Origin: Rhodococcus sp. IEGM 1381
GTDB lineage: Bacteria > Actinomycetota > Actinomycetes > Mycobacteriales > Mycobacteriaceae
Assembly (NCBI RefSeq): GCF_030056795.1
Contig: NZ_JASHKQ010000001.1
Coordinates: forward strand, 1,302,001-1,366,000
DNA: 64,000 nt
Direction: 5' to 3'
Shown here: positions 8,539 through 19,202 of the stretch, piece by piece
How positions within the stretch are numbered: the stretch's first letter is position 1
How the letters are laid out: each line of letters starts with the position of its first letter
The notes under the pieces: generated by a model
What the model was told of the DNA's origin: nothing
Seen by the model: only the letters and a program-made list of their open reading frames with translations
Databases searched by the model: none
Translations under genes and position numbers: made by a program

Positions 8539-9507
8539 TTAGGACCCAGACCGGTCGCCGAACTGCTCGACATGGCCAAGGCTCCCATCGAGGTATTCGG
8601 TGCCATTACCAGTGATTCGCGCGAGTCGGCGACCGGGCGACGGGACGACGGTGACCGGGCAATGCGCGCGTGCCAGCAACGACCGGCTGGTCGAGCCAAG
8701 CATCATCTCTCCGTAGCCGCCGCGCCCGTGACTTCCGATCACGAGTAGTTGAGCGCCCTGTGCATGATCGAGGAGTGCCTGCACCGGCCGGTCTTTGACC
8801 ACCACGGTTCGCACTGGCACCGTCGGGTACCGAACTGTCTGCGGCCCGAGCATGTGGGCCAGCTGACCGGCGGCAGCCGGACGATTCTCCGGCCATTCCA
8901 GTCCTCGGATCGGGAATCCGATCGACAGATCCGCGTCGGACCAGGAGTGCACCGCGGTCAGCGGGGCCGATCGCACATCGGCCTCCTCGAATGCCAGCTC
9001 CACCGCCGCCGCGCTCGCCGTCGTTCCGTCCACCCCGACGACCACCGGATGACTCGAGTGGTCGACGCCGTCGCCGGACCAGCCACGCACCACCGTGACA
9101 GGGCATCGAGCATGGGTTGTGACGGCAAAACCGATCGACCCGAGTGATCGCTGTTCGGCACCGCCGAGGCCCCGGGTGGCGATGACGACCATGCGGGAAG
9201 TGGTCGACAGGTCGAGCAGTGTCGCAACTGCCGAGCTTTCGGACGAGACGGTTTTGGTGTCGACCGTCGCATTCTCATCGGCAGCTATCGCCGCTGCCTC
9301 GTCGAGTATTTTTCTGATCTCGGAATTCGATTGCTCGACAACGGGTTCCGGGAGTACGCCCACCCCGGTCAGGGCCTTCGGTAACGACATCGCCGAGACG
9401 AGAACCAGATCGGACATGTGCAAGTGCGCGTCGAGAACTGCCCAGCGCACCGCATCCAAGGCTGCAGCTGATCCGTCGACTCCGACGACGGTCGGTAGTG
9501 AACCCAT
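8539..9507 (-). CDS. Tandem-domain universal stress protein
   Basis: A 322-aa protein with two UspA domains, residues about 5-150 and 160-300. Both nucleotide-binding motifs are recognisable: ATRGLGGAEQRSLGSIG in the first and GSHGRGGYGEMMLGSTS in the second. A tail of about 25 residues follows the second domain. The start at 9507 has a GAGGAGGT ribosome site 6 bp upstream, so the in-frame ATG at 9540 was rejected. It diverges from devR, and the palindrome at 9603-9621 with an overlapping DevR-like box lies between them. Confidence 0.87.
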   Translation of the reverse strand: MGSLPTVVGVDGSAAALDAVRWAVLDAHLHMSDLVLVSAMSLPKALTGVGVLPEPVVEQSNSEIRKILDEAAAIAADENATVDTKTVSSESSAVATLLDLSTTSRMVVIATRGLGGAEQRSLGSIGFAVTTHARCPVTVVRGWSGDGVDHSSHPVVVGVDGTTASAAAVELAFEEADVRSAPLTAVHSWSDADLSIGFPIRGLEWPENRPAAAGQLAHMLGPQTVRYPTVPVRTVVVKDRPVQALLDHAQGAQLLVIGSHGRGGYGEMMLGSTSRSLLARAHCPVTVVPSPGRRLARITGNGTEYLDGSLGHVEQFGDRSGS

Positions 9508-9594
9508 CGTGTGACCTCCTCGGTCGTGGTGTCGGAACATTCATCAGACGCCTCGCACGGCCTCGGGCGCGGCAGGAGAAGAACACCGGCACAG

Positions 9595-9621
9595 AGGACT
9601 TCGGTCACCTGTTTCGGTGAC
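9595..9621. promoter_or_regulatory. Composite DevR-like box and palindrome between the universal stress gene and devR
   Basis: AGGACTTCGGTCAC (9595-9608) matches 10 of 14 positions of the DevR core. It overlaps a palindrome GGTCACC-TGTTTC-GGTGAC (9603-9621). The 19-bp palindrome is repeated exactly at 12089-12107 downstream of devS. Its place between divergent start codons suggests it controls both; autoregulation of devR is a fair inference. Confidence 0.5.
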
Positions 9622-9703
9622 GAAAGGTCAGGCTGCCCGTGCCTACGACCCGTAGGCTCGGGAGTCGAGGCGCCCACCGTGGACGCAGGTGAGGGGTGTC
9701 GCC

Positions 9704-12074
<2,371 letters not shown>

Positions 12075-12088
12075 CAGGTGCAGTCGTT

Positions 12089-12116
12089 GGTCACCTGTTT
12101 CGGTGACCTCTGGCCG
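12089..12116 (+). promoter_or_regulatory. Palindrome plus DevR-like box upstream of the universal stress gene pair
   Basis: GGTCACC-TGTTTC-GGTGACC (12089-12108) is a perfect 7-bp inverted repeat with a 6-bp spacer. It overlaps GTGACCTCTGGCCG (12103-12116), which matches 11 of 14 positions of the adh upstream site GTGACTTCCGGCCC. It lies 78-105 bp before the ATG at 12194. The palindrome is an exact copy of that at 9603-9621 over 19 bp. Confidence 0.5.
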
Positions 12117-12193
12117 CTGCATCGAGTGGGTGTGCGCTCGTAGCGTTCTCGATGAAGCTGCAGAACCTATCGTCGCAGCACCGAGAGGAACCG

Positions 12194-13036
12194 ATGAACA
12201 TCGCATACACCACCGGACCCGTTGTGGTCGGAATCGACGGATCGACGGCCGCGCTCGATGCAGTCCGCTTTGCCGTCTGCGAGGCTCGCGGTCGCGGAAC
12301 GTCTTTGCGTCTGGTGCACGTGATCCAACCCCACATTCAGCGCGAAACAGTGTACGGCGCACCCGACGTGGACGGTGACTACGCCCGCACCGTATTGGAC
12401 CGTGCCGCGATCGTGGCGAAGACGAGCGATCCGACCGTCATCGTGGAAGCAGTCGTGCTGCAGGGCCGACCGGAGACGGTGATGCTGTCCGAAGCAGCAT
12501 CTGCGTGCCTGACGGTGTTGGGTACGACTACCGAGAACTCCATAGCCGCATGGATTCTCGGATCCGTGGTGCATACCGTGGTCGAATGCTCGGCCCATCC
12601 CGTGGCGATCGTCCGTACCTTCGACGCCGAACGCGGCGGCGCAGTCGTCGCCGCATTGGGAGACGCGAAGGTCTCGGCAACAGATGTCGTCGTGGCGCAG
12701 GCATTTCGGGAAGCCGCTATACGCGGGGCCAACGTGTTGGCCGTGCACACCCAGAAGGTCTCGACCATTCTGGCCAGCGCCATCAGTGGTCCGGTCGACC
12801 ATCTACACCCCGAATCGGCGATGGACGTCCGGCTGGAGCCCTTCGGTGCGGACTACCCCTCGGTACGCGTGGCGTCGCTCTACGCCGAGGCCGACTCGGG
12901 ATCGGAGTTGATCGCGGTGTCCGACACCGCACAGCTGCTGGTGCTCGGCCACGAGCGCGATCGCGTTCCGGGAAATACATTGACCACCGTCCTGCGGCAC
13001 GCAGAGTGCCCCGTCCTCGTCGTCCCGCACGCATGA
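12194..13036 (+). CDS. Tandem universal stress protein with degenerate nucleotide-binding motifs
   Basis: A 280-aa protein with two UspA-like domains. The first starts with PVVVGIDGSTAALDAV, but its C-terminal loop reads GTTTENSIAAWILGSVV, without the usual G-2X-G. The second domain (AVVAALGDAKVSATDVV) has GHERDRVPGNTLTTVL in the same place and has also lost the motif. ATP binding is therefore doubtful, and a structural or regulatory role is possible. GAGAGGAA precedes the ATG at 12194. It overlaps the next universal stress gene by 4 bp (ATGA), so the two are translationally coupled downstream of devRS. Confidence 0.8.
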   Translation: MNIAYTTGPVVVGIDGSTAALDAVRFAVCEARGRGTSLRLVHVIQPHIQRETVYGAPDVDGDYARTVLDRAAIVAKTSDPTVIVEAVVLQGRPETVMLSEAASACLTVLGTTTENSIAAWILGSVVHTVVECSAHPVAIVRTFDAERGGAVVAALGDAKVSATDVVVAQAFREAAIRGANVLAVHTQKVSTILASAISGPVDHLHPESAMDVRLEPFGADYPSVRVASLYAEADSGSELIAVSDTAQLLVLGHERDRVPGNTLTTVLRHAECPVLVVPHA

Positions 13037-13917
13037 GTACCTCCGGCTCGAAGGCGATCGTCGTCGGTGTCGACGGGTCCAGTTCGTCACTCGACGCGGT
13101 CGGCTGGGCTGCACGTGCGGCAGAGCTACGCTGCGCCCCGCTGAAGTTGGTGTCCGCGTATCAAGTCAAAGCGCTGTACACCAGCTTCGTCGCACTCCCA
13201 TCCCACATCGGGTCCGAGGAGAAGGCAGCCGCAGAGTCGATTCTGGCATCGGCGTCGCTGGTGGCAAGGCGATCGGTCGAGAATCCGAACGCACTGACGA
13301 TAACGACCGAATCGATTGTCGGACCGACCATTCAGTCCATGCTCGACGAGTCCTCGGATGCTTCGATGATGGTCGTCGGCTCGCGCGGCAACGGCGAGTA
13401 CTTCGCCGAACTGCTCGGCTCGGTGAGCACGGCGGTCGCCGTGCAGGCGCAGTGCCCGGTTGCCATCGTGCCGGGAAGCGTCGAGTTGCACTCGGTGCGA
13501 AGACCGGTGGTCCTCGGAGTCGACGCGTCGGCGCACATCCAGAAGGCCGTCCGGTTGGCTTTCGAGGAAGCCTCGCTTCGAGGTACCGGACTGGTGGCAG
13601 TGCACGTGTCGACGGACCGACTCGTCTCGTCGCCCGACGCGTCCGCGACGGACAGGTTCGACGCGATCGAGTCCAACGGCCGAACAGTGTTGGCGGAGAG
13701 CCTGTCCGGCTGGAGCGAGCAGTATCCCGATGTGACGGTGGAACGAACCGTTCTGCACGGCAACATCGTCGAGAAGATACTCGAGGTGTCGCTGCGCGCG
13801 CAGGCTGTCGTCGTCGGATCGAGTGGACGCAGTGGCTTCAGCGGTCTGCTGCTCGGGTCCACCGTCAGATCCCTGGCCCACCGCGTCGACTGTCCGTTGA
13901 TCGTCGCCCGCGGGTAA
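13033..13917 (+). CDS. Tandem-domain universal stress protein
   Basis: A 294-aa protein with two UspA domains. Domain 1 has AIVVGVDGSSSSLDAV and GSRGNGEYFAELLGSVS. Domain 2 has PVVLGVDASAHIQKAV and GSSGRSGFSGLLLGSTV. Both nucleotide-binding loops look complete, unlike the preceding partner. The ATG overlaps the upstream TGA. The pairing of a degenerate and an intact universal stress protein in one transcript hints at a hetero-oligomer, which is inference only. Confidence 0.87.
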   Translation: MSTSGSKAIVVGVDGSSSSLDAVGWAARAAELRCAPLKLVSAYQVKALYTSFVALPSHIGSEEKAAAESILASASLVARRSVENPNALTITTESIVGPTIQSMLDESSDASMMVVGSRGNGEYFAELLGSVSTAVAVQAQCPVAIVPGSVELHSVRRPVVLGVDASAHIQKAVRLAFEEASLRGTGLVAVHVSTDRLVSSPDASATDRFDAIESNGRTVLAESLSGWSEQYPDVTVERTVLHGNIVEKILEVSLRAQAVVVGSSGRSGFSGLLLGSTVRSLAHRVDCPLIVARG

Positions 13918-13944
13918 CCGTTCTCGGTTCGATTGATTGTCGTT

Positions 13945-14529
13945 TCAGTGCCGCGGTCGTAACACTGTCGCCTCGATCGTCGCTGTCAGATGCCTTTGCC
14001 CACTTGCGGGCGTCAGCCGTCCCAACCGCACACTGTCGGCACTTCCGACCATCAACCAGGTCGACATCGTCAGAAACCATTCCGGGTCGACCTCCACCCT
14101 GAATTCGCCAGCTTCCTGCCCGCGGCGGATCAAGTGGCGCAAACGTCCTTCCGCAGCGGAGATCTGTTCCAGCAGTGCCGATTCGACATGTTCGGCCAGC
14201 GGCTGTAGCCCAAGCAGGCCGACCATCGGGCCGAGCTCCGCCAACTCGGACACGACCCGCGCCAGGGCCGCCGTCGGTGTGCCCCGGCCCGGGTCGGTCG
14301 CGTCGACAATGCCGACGAACGCCCGCACCGCGGCTTCGCACAGCTCCACCACCAACGCTTCCCGAGACGGGAAGCGGCGAAACAGCGTCGCACGGGAGAC
14401 GCCGGCCGCGGCAGCCAACTCCTGCATCGACGCGGCGGGGAACAATGCAAGGTGTCTCGCTGCCGCAGCGGAAACGGCGTCGTCGAACACATCCGCCCCC
14501 TTGGGTCGCGTGGCTCGATCGCTGCTCAT
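13945..14529 (-). CDS. TetR-family repressor
   Basis: A 194-aa TetR/AcrR regulator. The HTH lies in about residues 30-60 (SMQELAAAAGVSRATLFRRFPSREALV), followed by an all-helical ligand domain. The ATG at 14529 has AGGATGGG upstream. It diverges from the GAP-family membrane protein at 14585. A perfect 11-bp inverted repeat (14543-14570) fills the space between the two starts and is the likely operator for both. The ligand is unknown; the neighbour suggests a hydrophobic or envelope-active compound. Confidence 0.85.
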   Translation of the reverse strand: MSSDRATRPKGADVFDDAVSAAAARHLALFPAASMQELAAAAGVSRATLFRRFPSREALVVELCEAAVRAFVGIVDATDPGRGTPTAALARVVSELAELGPMVGLLGLQPLAEHVESALLEQISAAEGRLRHLIRRGQEAGEFRVEVDPEWFLTMSTWLMVGSADSVRLGRLTPASGQRHLTATIEATVLRPRH

Positions 14530-14542
14530 GGACCCATCCTAC

Positions 14543-14570
14543 GCATATGAGACGTATGAGTCTCATATGC
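14543..14570. promoter_or_regulatory. TetR operator: perfect inverted repeat
   Basis: GCATATGAGAC (14543-14553), a 6-bp spacer, then its exact reverse complement GTCTCATATGC (14560-14570). It sits directly upstream of a TACTAT -10 element (14573-14578), so bound repressor would cover the -35 region of the plus-strand gene as well as the repressor's own promoter. Confidence 0.8.
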
Positions 14571-14572
14571 TC

Positions 14573-14578
14573 TACTAT
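14573..14578 (+). promoter_or_regulatory. -10 element of a probable leaderless promoter
   Basis: TACTAT fits TANNNT, and its last base lies 7 bp before the A of the ATG at 14585. The transcript would then start at or next to the start codon. No Shine-Dalgarno sequence is seen, which agrees with a leaderless mRNA, common in actinobacteria. Confidence 0.5.
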
Positions 14579-14584
14579 CGTCTC

Positions 14585-15253
14585 ATGCTGACCGCTGGAC
14601 TGCTCGCCACTATCGCTGGACTCGCCGCCGTGGACTCGCTCAACCCGGCCACCATCGCGGGCGTGACCTTGATTCTGCTCGCCCCGATCCGCCGCCCCGG
14701 TGTCACGGCCGGGGCGTCCGTCGCAGGTGCCTATGCAGTAGTCCTCGCCGTCGGTGCCGGACTGTACGTAGGAAGCGACGCGATAGGCGGTGTCGTAGAG
14801 TCCGGTGCGGCCTGGGTGCGTCGGATTGCCCTGCTCCTCGCCGCTGTGATCCTGCTGATCAGCGCGGTCAAGCGACTGCGTCCGCGGATTCGAGCCGCGG
14901 TGCGCCTTCCGCCGTGGTTCGGTCCGTGGACAGCGGCGCCGCTGGGGGTCGTCGCGACCGGCGCAGATCTACCGAACGCCTTCCCTTACCTGATCGCCAT
15001 CGAACGACTCAACGCCGAAGAAGTCCCGGTCGGCACCGGTATCGCAGTGCTGGCGGTCTACGCGCTCGTGTACTGCATCCCGTGCCTGACCCTGCTCGGC
15101 GCGGGGCTGGTCTGGCGCGACCGCATCACCGCACGATTGCAGCGCGTGTACGACCGACTGGGCGGTGAGCGCCCGCAGCCACGATCGGTGCCGGTCGCAG
15201 CCGCTCTTGCGCTCCTTGCGTGCGCTGTCGGAACCGTGGCGTTCGTGATCTGA
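14585..15253 (+). CDS. GAP-family (Sap/LysE-superfamily-like) polytopic membrane protein
   Basis: A 222-aa protein with about six membrane spans. It begins with an LLATIAGLAAVDSLNPATIAGVTLILL segment; the DSLNP motif is typical of GAP/Sap-like and LysE-superfamily membrane proteins. A second ADLPNAFPYL motif lies near residue 125. In mycobacteria Gap is required for glycopeptidolipid export, but small GAP-like proteins near TetR regulators are common and unassigned. The ATG at 14585 follows a likely leaderless promoter and the TetR operator, so it is probably induced when the repressor binds ligand. Confidence 0.75.
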   Translation: MLTAGLLATIAGLAAVDSLNPATIAGVTLILLAPIRRPGVTAGASVAGAYAVVLAVGAGLYVGSDAIGGVVESGAAWVRRIALLLAAVILLISAVKRLRPRIRAAVRLPPWFGPWTAAPLGVVATGADLPNAFPYLIAIERLNAEEVPVGTGIAVLAVYALVYCIPCLTLLGAGLVWRDRITARLQRVYDRLGGERPQPRSVPVAAALALLACAVGTVAFVI

Positions 15254-15293
15254 CGCTCCGTTTCCAGAGCCGCTCATCGCACCGCGAACACAG

Positions 15294-17699
15294 TCACGAC
15301 CACCGCCACTGCCGAATCTCGGGCATATCCTCGAAATGCTCCCGGATGTAGCCGTCGTGCCGGATCAGTTGGTCTTTGCAGAACTGTCGAAGCTCCGCAC
15401 CACCGTTCGGTTCGCTCGACGCGCGATCGAGCGCTTCGAGAGCCAGGTGGTACCGACTGATCTTGTTCAGCACCACCATGTCGAACGGCGTTGTGGTGGT
15501 GCCCTGTTCGATGAAGCCGCGAACATGGAAACGCTGTGCGTTCGGGCGGCCGTGCAGCAACTGGTGCACGGCCCGCGGGTAGCCGTGAAACGCGAAGACC
15601 ACATCGACCGCATCGGTGAACAGATCGACGAACTGTTCGTCGGAGAAGCCGTGCGGATGATCGACGACGGGCAGCAGTGCCATCAGATCGATGACGTTGA
15701 CCACGCGCACCCGCAGGCCGGGCGTCCACGTACGAAGCAGGTCGGCCGCCGCGAGGGTTTCCTCGGTCGGCACGTCGCCGGCGCACGCCAACACGATCTC
15801 GGGATCGGTTGGTATATCGGTGTTCTCGGTACCGGTGTTCTCGGTACCGGCCCAGTCCCACCGCGATGCACCGGCTGCTGCATGCGCGCGAGCCTCGGTG
15901 AGCGTCAGATACTGGGGATGGCTCTGCTTGTCCACTACCAACACGTTGACGTGACCACGGCTGCGGAAGCAGTGGTCGGCGACGGCGAGCAGCGTATTCG
16001 AGTCGGGCGGGAGCCACACGCGCACGACCTCGGGGGCCAACGGAATCACCGCGTCGATCAGTCCGGGACCCTGGTGGCTGAAACCGTTGTGATCGTTGCG
16101 CCAGCATGTGCTGGTGAGCAACACGTTCAGTGACGCGACGGGCGCTCGCCAGGGGAGAGAGCTCGCATGCTGCAGCCACTTGGTGTGCTGGATCAACATC
16201 GATACGCTCACCATCGCGAATGCCTCGTAGCTGGCGAACAATCCGTGTCGACCCGACAGCAGGTACGCCTCGAGCCAGCCCTCACAGAGATGCTCGCTGA
16301 GGACCTCCATGACGCGGCCGTCGGGGGCCAGGTTGTCGTCGAACTCGGTGGTCGGTAGCTGCCAGCATCGATCGGTCGCCTCGAACACGGCCTGGAGTCG
16401 GTTGCTGGCGGTTTCGTCTGGGCAGAACAGGCGAAAGTTACCGCCGCCGTGGGGGTGTGCGTTGTCGAGGTAGATGTCGCGCATCATCTCTCCGAGTACG
16501 GTGGTCGTCTCGTGCGAGGTGCGCCCCGGGGATTCGACGGTGAGTGCGTAGTTCTCGAGCTCTCGAATGACCAAGGGCTGCAACAGGAGGCCGCCGTTGG
16601 CATGGGGGGTGGACCCGAGCCTCTGGTCACCCGTGGGGGAGAGCTCGCGGATGGATTGCAGTGGGGTGCCGTTGTCGTCGAAGAGGGATCGCGGATCGTA
16701 CGAGAGCAGCCACTTCTCGAGCTGCGCCAGATGCGACGGATTCTCACGAACACCGGACAGCGGCACCTGATGGGCCCAGTGGGTGCCCTCGATCAGCTTG
16801 CCGTCGACCTCGTGTGGTCCGGTCCACCCCTTCGGGGTGCGCAGCACGATTGCAGGCCACTCGATGCCGTGGTGCGGTTCGCCGGCGCGGGCCGCACGTT
16901 GGATTCTCTCGATCGTGTCGTGCGCGCTGGTGAGAGCAAATTCCAAGGCCGGGAACACCTCTCGCGGATCCTCCCCCTCGACGAAGATCGGTGCCCAGCC
17001 CTGACCACCGAGATAGTCGGCAATTGCCTGGTCGGTGCTGCGCCCGAGTACGGTCGGACCGGAGATTTTGGCGTCGTTGAGATGCAGAATGGGCAACACT
17101 GCGCCGTCACGAATCGGATTGAGAAAGGCCGGGATCTTCCACGAGCCCGACAGCGGACCGGTTTCGGCCTCACCGTCGCCGACGACACAGGCGACCACCA
17201 GGTCGGGGTTGTCGAATGCGGCACCCGCGGCGTGGATCAGCGCATAGCCCAGTTCGCCGCCCTCGTGGATGCTGCCGGGGGTCTGCACGCTCACATGGCT
17301 CGGAATGCCTCCGGGAGTGGAGAATTGCCGACACAGACGACGCACACCGTCGTGGTCGAGTGAGATGTTCGGATAGATCTCGCTGTACGTGCCTTCGAGG
17401 TAGGTGTTCGCGACCAGTGCGGGGCCGCCGTGGCCGGGACCGGTGACGTAGAGCCAGTCCGTACCGGTTCGGCAGATGAGACGATTGATCAGCGTGTAGA
17501 TCATCGACAGCCCGGGACTGGTGCCCCAATGCCCGAGCAGACGGGGCTTGATATCTGCGACCTCCAGGGGGCGTCGCAGCAACACGTTGTCCTGCAGATA
17601 GATCTGGGCGACCGTCAGATAGTTCGCGGCAGCCCAGTAGCGTAGATCTGCATCCAACTCGTCCGGGCTGTAGTCCGTTTCGAGCGACAGGGCGGTCAT
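15294..17699 (-). CDS. xfp: Xylulose-5-phosphate/fructose-6-phosphate phosphoketolase
   Basis: An 801-aa thiamine-diphosphate enzyme of full family length. Visible features are GHWGTSPGLSMIY and GPGHGGPALVAN near the N-terminus, the ThDP/Mg2+ motif VVGDGEAETGPLSGSWK, and LNDAKISGPTVLGR. It splits xylulose 5-phosphate (or fructose 6-phosphate) with phosphate to acetyl phosphate plus glyceraldehyde 3-phosphate (or erythrose 4-phosphate). This gives ATP-yielding carbon flow without the pyruvate dehydrogenase step. It overlaps the upstream universal stress gene by 4 bp (ATGA), placing it in a stress-induced operon. It contains an in-frame 15-bp tandem duplication at 15819-15848. Confidence 0.95.
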   Translation of the reverse strand: MTALSLETDYSPDELDADLRYWAAANYLTVAQIYLQDNVLLRRPLEVADIKPRLLGHWGTSPGLSMIYTLINRLICRTGTDWLYVTGPGHGGPALVANTYLEGTYSEIYPNISLDHDGVRRLCRQFSTPGGIPSHVSVQTPGSIHEGGELGYALIHAAGAAFDNPDLVVACVVGDGEAETGPLSGSWKIPAFLNPIRDGAVLPILHLNDAKISGPTVLGRSTDQAIADYLGGQGWAPIFVEGEDPREVFPALEFALTSAHDTIERIQRAARAGEPHHGIEWPAIVLRTPKGWTGPHEVDGKLIEGTHWAHQVPLSGVRENPSHLAQLEKWLLSYDPRSLFDDNGTPLQSIRELSPTGDQRLGSTPHANGGLLLQPLVIRELENYALTVESPGRTSHETTTVLGEMMRDIYLDNAHPHGGGNFRLFCPDETASNRLQAVFEATDRCWQLPTTEFDDNLAPDGRVMEVLSEHLCEGWLEAYLLSGRHGLFASYEAFAMVSVSMLIQHTKWLQHASSLPWRAPVASLNVLLTSTCWRNDHNGFSHQGPGLIDAVIPLAPEVVRVWLPPDSNTLLAVADHCFRSRGHVNVLVVDKQSHPQYLTLTEARAHAAAGASRWDWAGTENTGTENTDIPTDPEIVLACAGDVPTEETLAAADLLRTWTPGLRVRVVNVIDLMALLPVVDHPHGFSDEQFVDLFTDAVDVVFAFHGYPRAVHQLLHGRPNAQRFHVRGFIEQGTTTTPFDMVVLNKISRYHLALEALDRASSEPNGGAELRQFCKDQLIRHDGYIREHFEDMPEIRQWRWS
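15819..15848. repeat. Perfect 15-bp tandem duplication inside phosphoketolase
   Basis: GGTGTTCTCGGTACC occurs twice in a row, in frame, and gives a repeated GTENT unit in the protein (minus strand). It lies in a surface-loop-like linker rich in polar residues, so it is probably tolerated. It may vary between strains. Confidence 0.8.
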
Positions 17700-18574
17700 C
17701 GTTCGGTGGGAACGACAACGACGGGGGCATCGACGGAGTGGACCACCGCGCGTGCGGTCGACCCGAGGAGCAGTGACGCGAAACCGCCTCTGCCCCTGCT
17801 ACCCACAACGACCAACTGGGCCATCTCGGATGCGTGCAGCAGTTCTCTGACCGGCCTGTCCTGAACCACCACTCGCTGGATCACGACATCCGGGTAGTCG
17901 GCCGACCATCCGGCCAGGCTCTCGGCCAATGACGTTCGTTCGGCGAAGTCGGAGTTCGCCCACGGACCATCGTCGTCGCGAGTCAGGACGCTGCCGAGCT
18001 CCAAGTCGCTCCATGCGTGCACCGCGACGAGGTCGACGCCTCGCAGTGACGCTTCCTTCAACGCGAATCCGATGGCAGGCTGGCTACTGGAGGTGCAGTC
18101 CACTCCGACGATGATCGGACCGTCGACGACGCCGCCAGGTTTGATCACCGCGACGGGACATGTGGCATGTGCGAGAACGGCACTGCCGACCGACCCCATC
18201 AGTCCGCCGGTGAATTCGCCGAGTCCCCTCGAACCGAGGACGATCATGGCAGGCTTCACCTCGAGATTGGTGAGGACCCGGGCGGCGGAGCCGTGCTCGA
18301 GGCGGGTCTCGAGCTGGAGTGGTTGCCCGTCCAATGCGCTGCGCACCACGTCGGTTGCCTCGGTCAACACCCGCTTGGCCTCGACGTCGGGATCGGAGAA
18401 TGCACCCACCCGAAGGCCGACGGCGTCACCGTAGGTTCCGGGCGCGAACAGAGACGACGTAATCACCTCGAGCGATGTGTGACGTCGAAGTGCCTCGTGC
18501 GTTGCCCAACGGACCGCGTCGAACGATGTGGCAGATCCGTCGACTCCGACAACGACTCGGCTCGATGCATTCAT
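17696..18574 (-). CDS. Tandem-domain universal stress protein
   Basis: A 292-aa protein with two UspA domains. Motifs are VVVGVDGSATSFDAV with GSRGLGEFTGGLMGSVG, and PIIVGVDCTSSSQPAI with GSRGRGGFASLLLGSTA; both nucleotide loops are intact. The ATG at 18574 was chosen because it begins at the first strand; longer frames run through the promoter region. It is the first gene of a two-gene operon with phosphoketolase (ATGA overlap). Two tandem DevR-like half-boxes lie about 75-106 bp upstream. Confidence 0.87.
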   Translation of the reverse strand: MNASSRVVVGVDGSATSFDAVRWATHEALRRHTSLEVITSSLFAPGTYGDAVGLRVGAFSDPDVEAKRVLTEATDVVRSALDGQPLQLETRLEHGSAARVLTNLEVKPAMIVLGSRGLGEFTGGLMGSVGSAVLAHATCPVAVIKPGGVVDGPIIVGVDCTSSSQPAIGFALKEASLRGVDLVAVHAWSDLELGSVLTRDDDGPWANSDFAERTSLAESLAGWSADYPDVVIQRVVVQDRPVRELLHASEMAQLVVVGSRGRGGFASLLLGSTARAVVHSVDAPVVVVPTER

Positions 18575-18648
18575 GTGTAATCCCGTCCATTGACTGTCGT
18601 GTGCGGATACACGACGAGCATTGCCCGGAGCGGACCATCGCCGACAGA

Positions 18649-18680
18649 GGCGGAAGTCCTTCGGTGGTCGGCGGAAGTCC
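18649..18680 (-). promoter_or_regulatory. Tandem DevR-like sites, 21 bp apart
   Basis: GGCGGAAGTCC occurs at 18649-18659 and again at 18670-18680. On the minus strand each reads GGACTTCCGCC, matching the left half of the DevR core and the adh site. The 21-bp period is two helical turns, as in tandem DosR boxes at strongly induced mycobacterial promoters. They are oriented toward the universal stress protein/phosphoketolase operon. Confidence 0.55.
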
Positions 18681-18688
18681 CAGCCCGC

Positions 18689-18703
18689 TACCCCTAGGGG
18701 GTA
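18689..18703 (+). promoter_or_regulatory. CsoR-like copper operator
   Basis: TACCCCTAGGGGGTA contains the perfect palindrome CCCCTAGGGG (18691-18700) flanked by TA, close to the TACCC...GGGTA type bound by copper-sensing CsoR repressors. A possible -10, TATCGT, lies at 18712-18717, so the operator would overlap the core promoter of the DUF6153/DUF305 pair. No csoR gene is in the window; it would act from elsewhere. Confidence 0.6.
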
Positions 18704-18724
18704 TCTATTGCTATCGTCGGTGAC

Positions 18725-19120
18725 ATGCATTCAGTGATCCGACGCAGTCGCCCGGGCTTTGCCTCGGTGACCGGATTGCTGATCGCACTCACGATCTTCG
18801 GGGTGTTGCTGATGCACTCGGTGACACCGACCATGTCGGCAAGCAGCGAACACGCAGCCATGGCGTCGATATCTCACCACGAGGATCCGGTTCAGGTGGG
18901 TGCCGCTGAGCCCGACTGCCCGTCCGCACATCAGATGATGCATCCCTGCGCGGGAACCACGGTGTCGTGGCCTGCGCTGTCGGTCGCATCGACGAGCGTC
19001 GATGGTGTCCACCCGTTCATGTCGGAGGGCGGTGTCGGCGGACGCACCGATTCCATCTCGGAGCGTGCGCCGCCGTGGACACTCTGGGAGTTGGACAGAT
19101 CGGTGACCTTGCGAGTGTGA
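18725..19120 (+). CDS. DUF6153-like His/Met/Cys-containing exported protein
   Basis: A 131-aa protein. One N-terminal span (about residues 15-35) is followed by an extracytoplasmic region with EHAAMASISHHED and DCPSAHQMMHPCAG, rich in potential Cu(I) ligands. The layout matches small DUF6153-type proteins found beside DUF305 genes. It starts 22 bp after the CsoR-like operator and precedes the DUF305 lipoprotein by 82 bp on the same strand. A role in periplasmic copper handling is inferred from composition, operator and neighbour. Confidence 0.65.
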   Translation: MHSVIRRSRPGFASVTGLLIALTIFGVLLMHSVTPTMSASSEHAAMASISHHEDPVQVGAAEPDCPSAHQMMHPCAGTTVSWPALSVASTSVDGVHPFMSEGGVGGRTDSISERAPPWTLWELDRSVTLRV

Positions 19121-19202
19121 CAGGGAGCCCGGTGGGCACGCGTCCATCGGCGGATCGACAGACATCCACCCCTGTTTTCGTCACTTGTGCAAGGAGATTC
19201 AC

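Noticed and set aside
13937..14584. Long N-terminal extension of the GAP-family membrane protein
   Set aside because: It would run antisense through the TetR gene and across its operator; the leaderless ATG at 14585 explains the gene.
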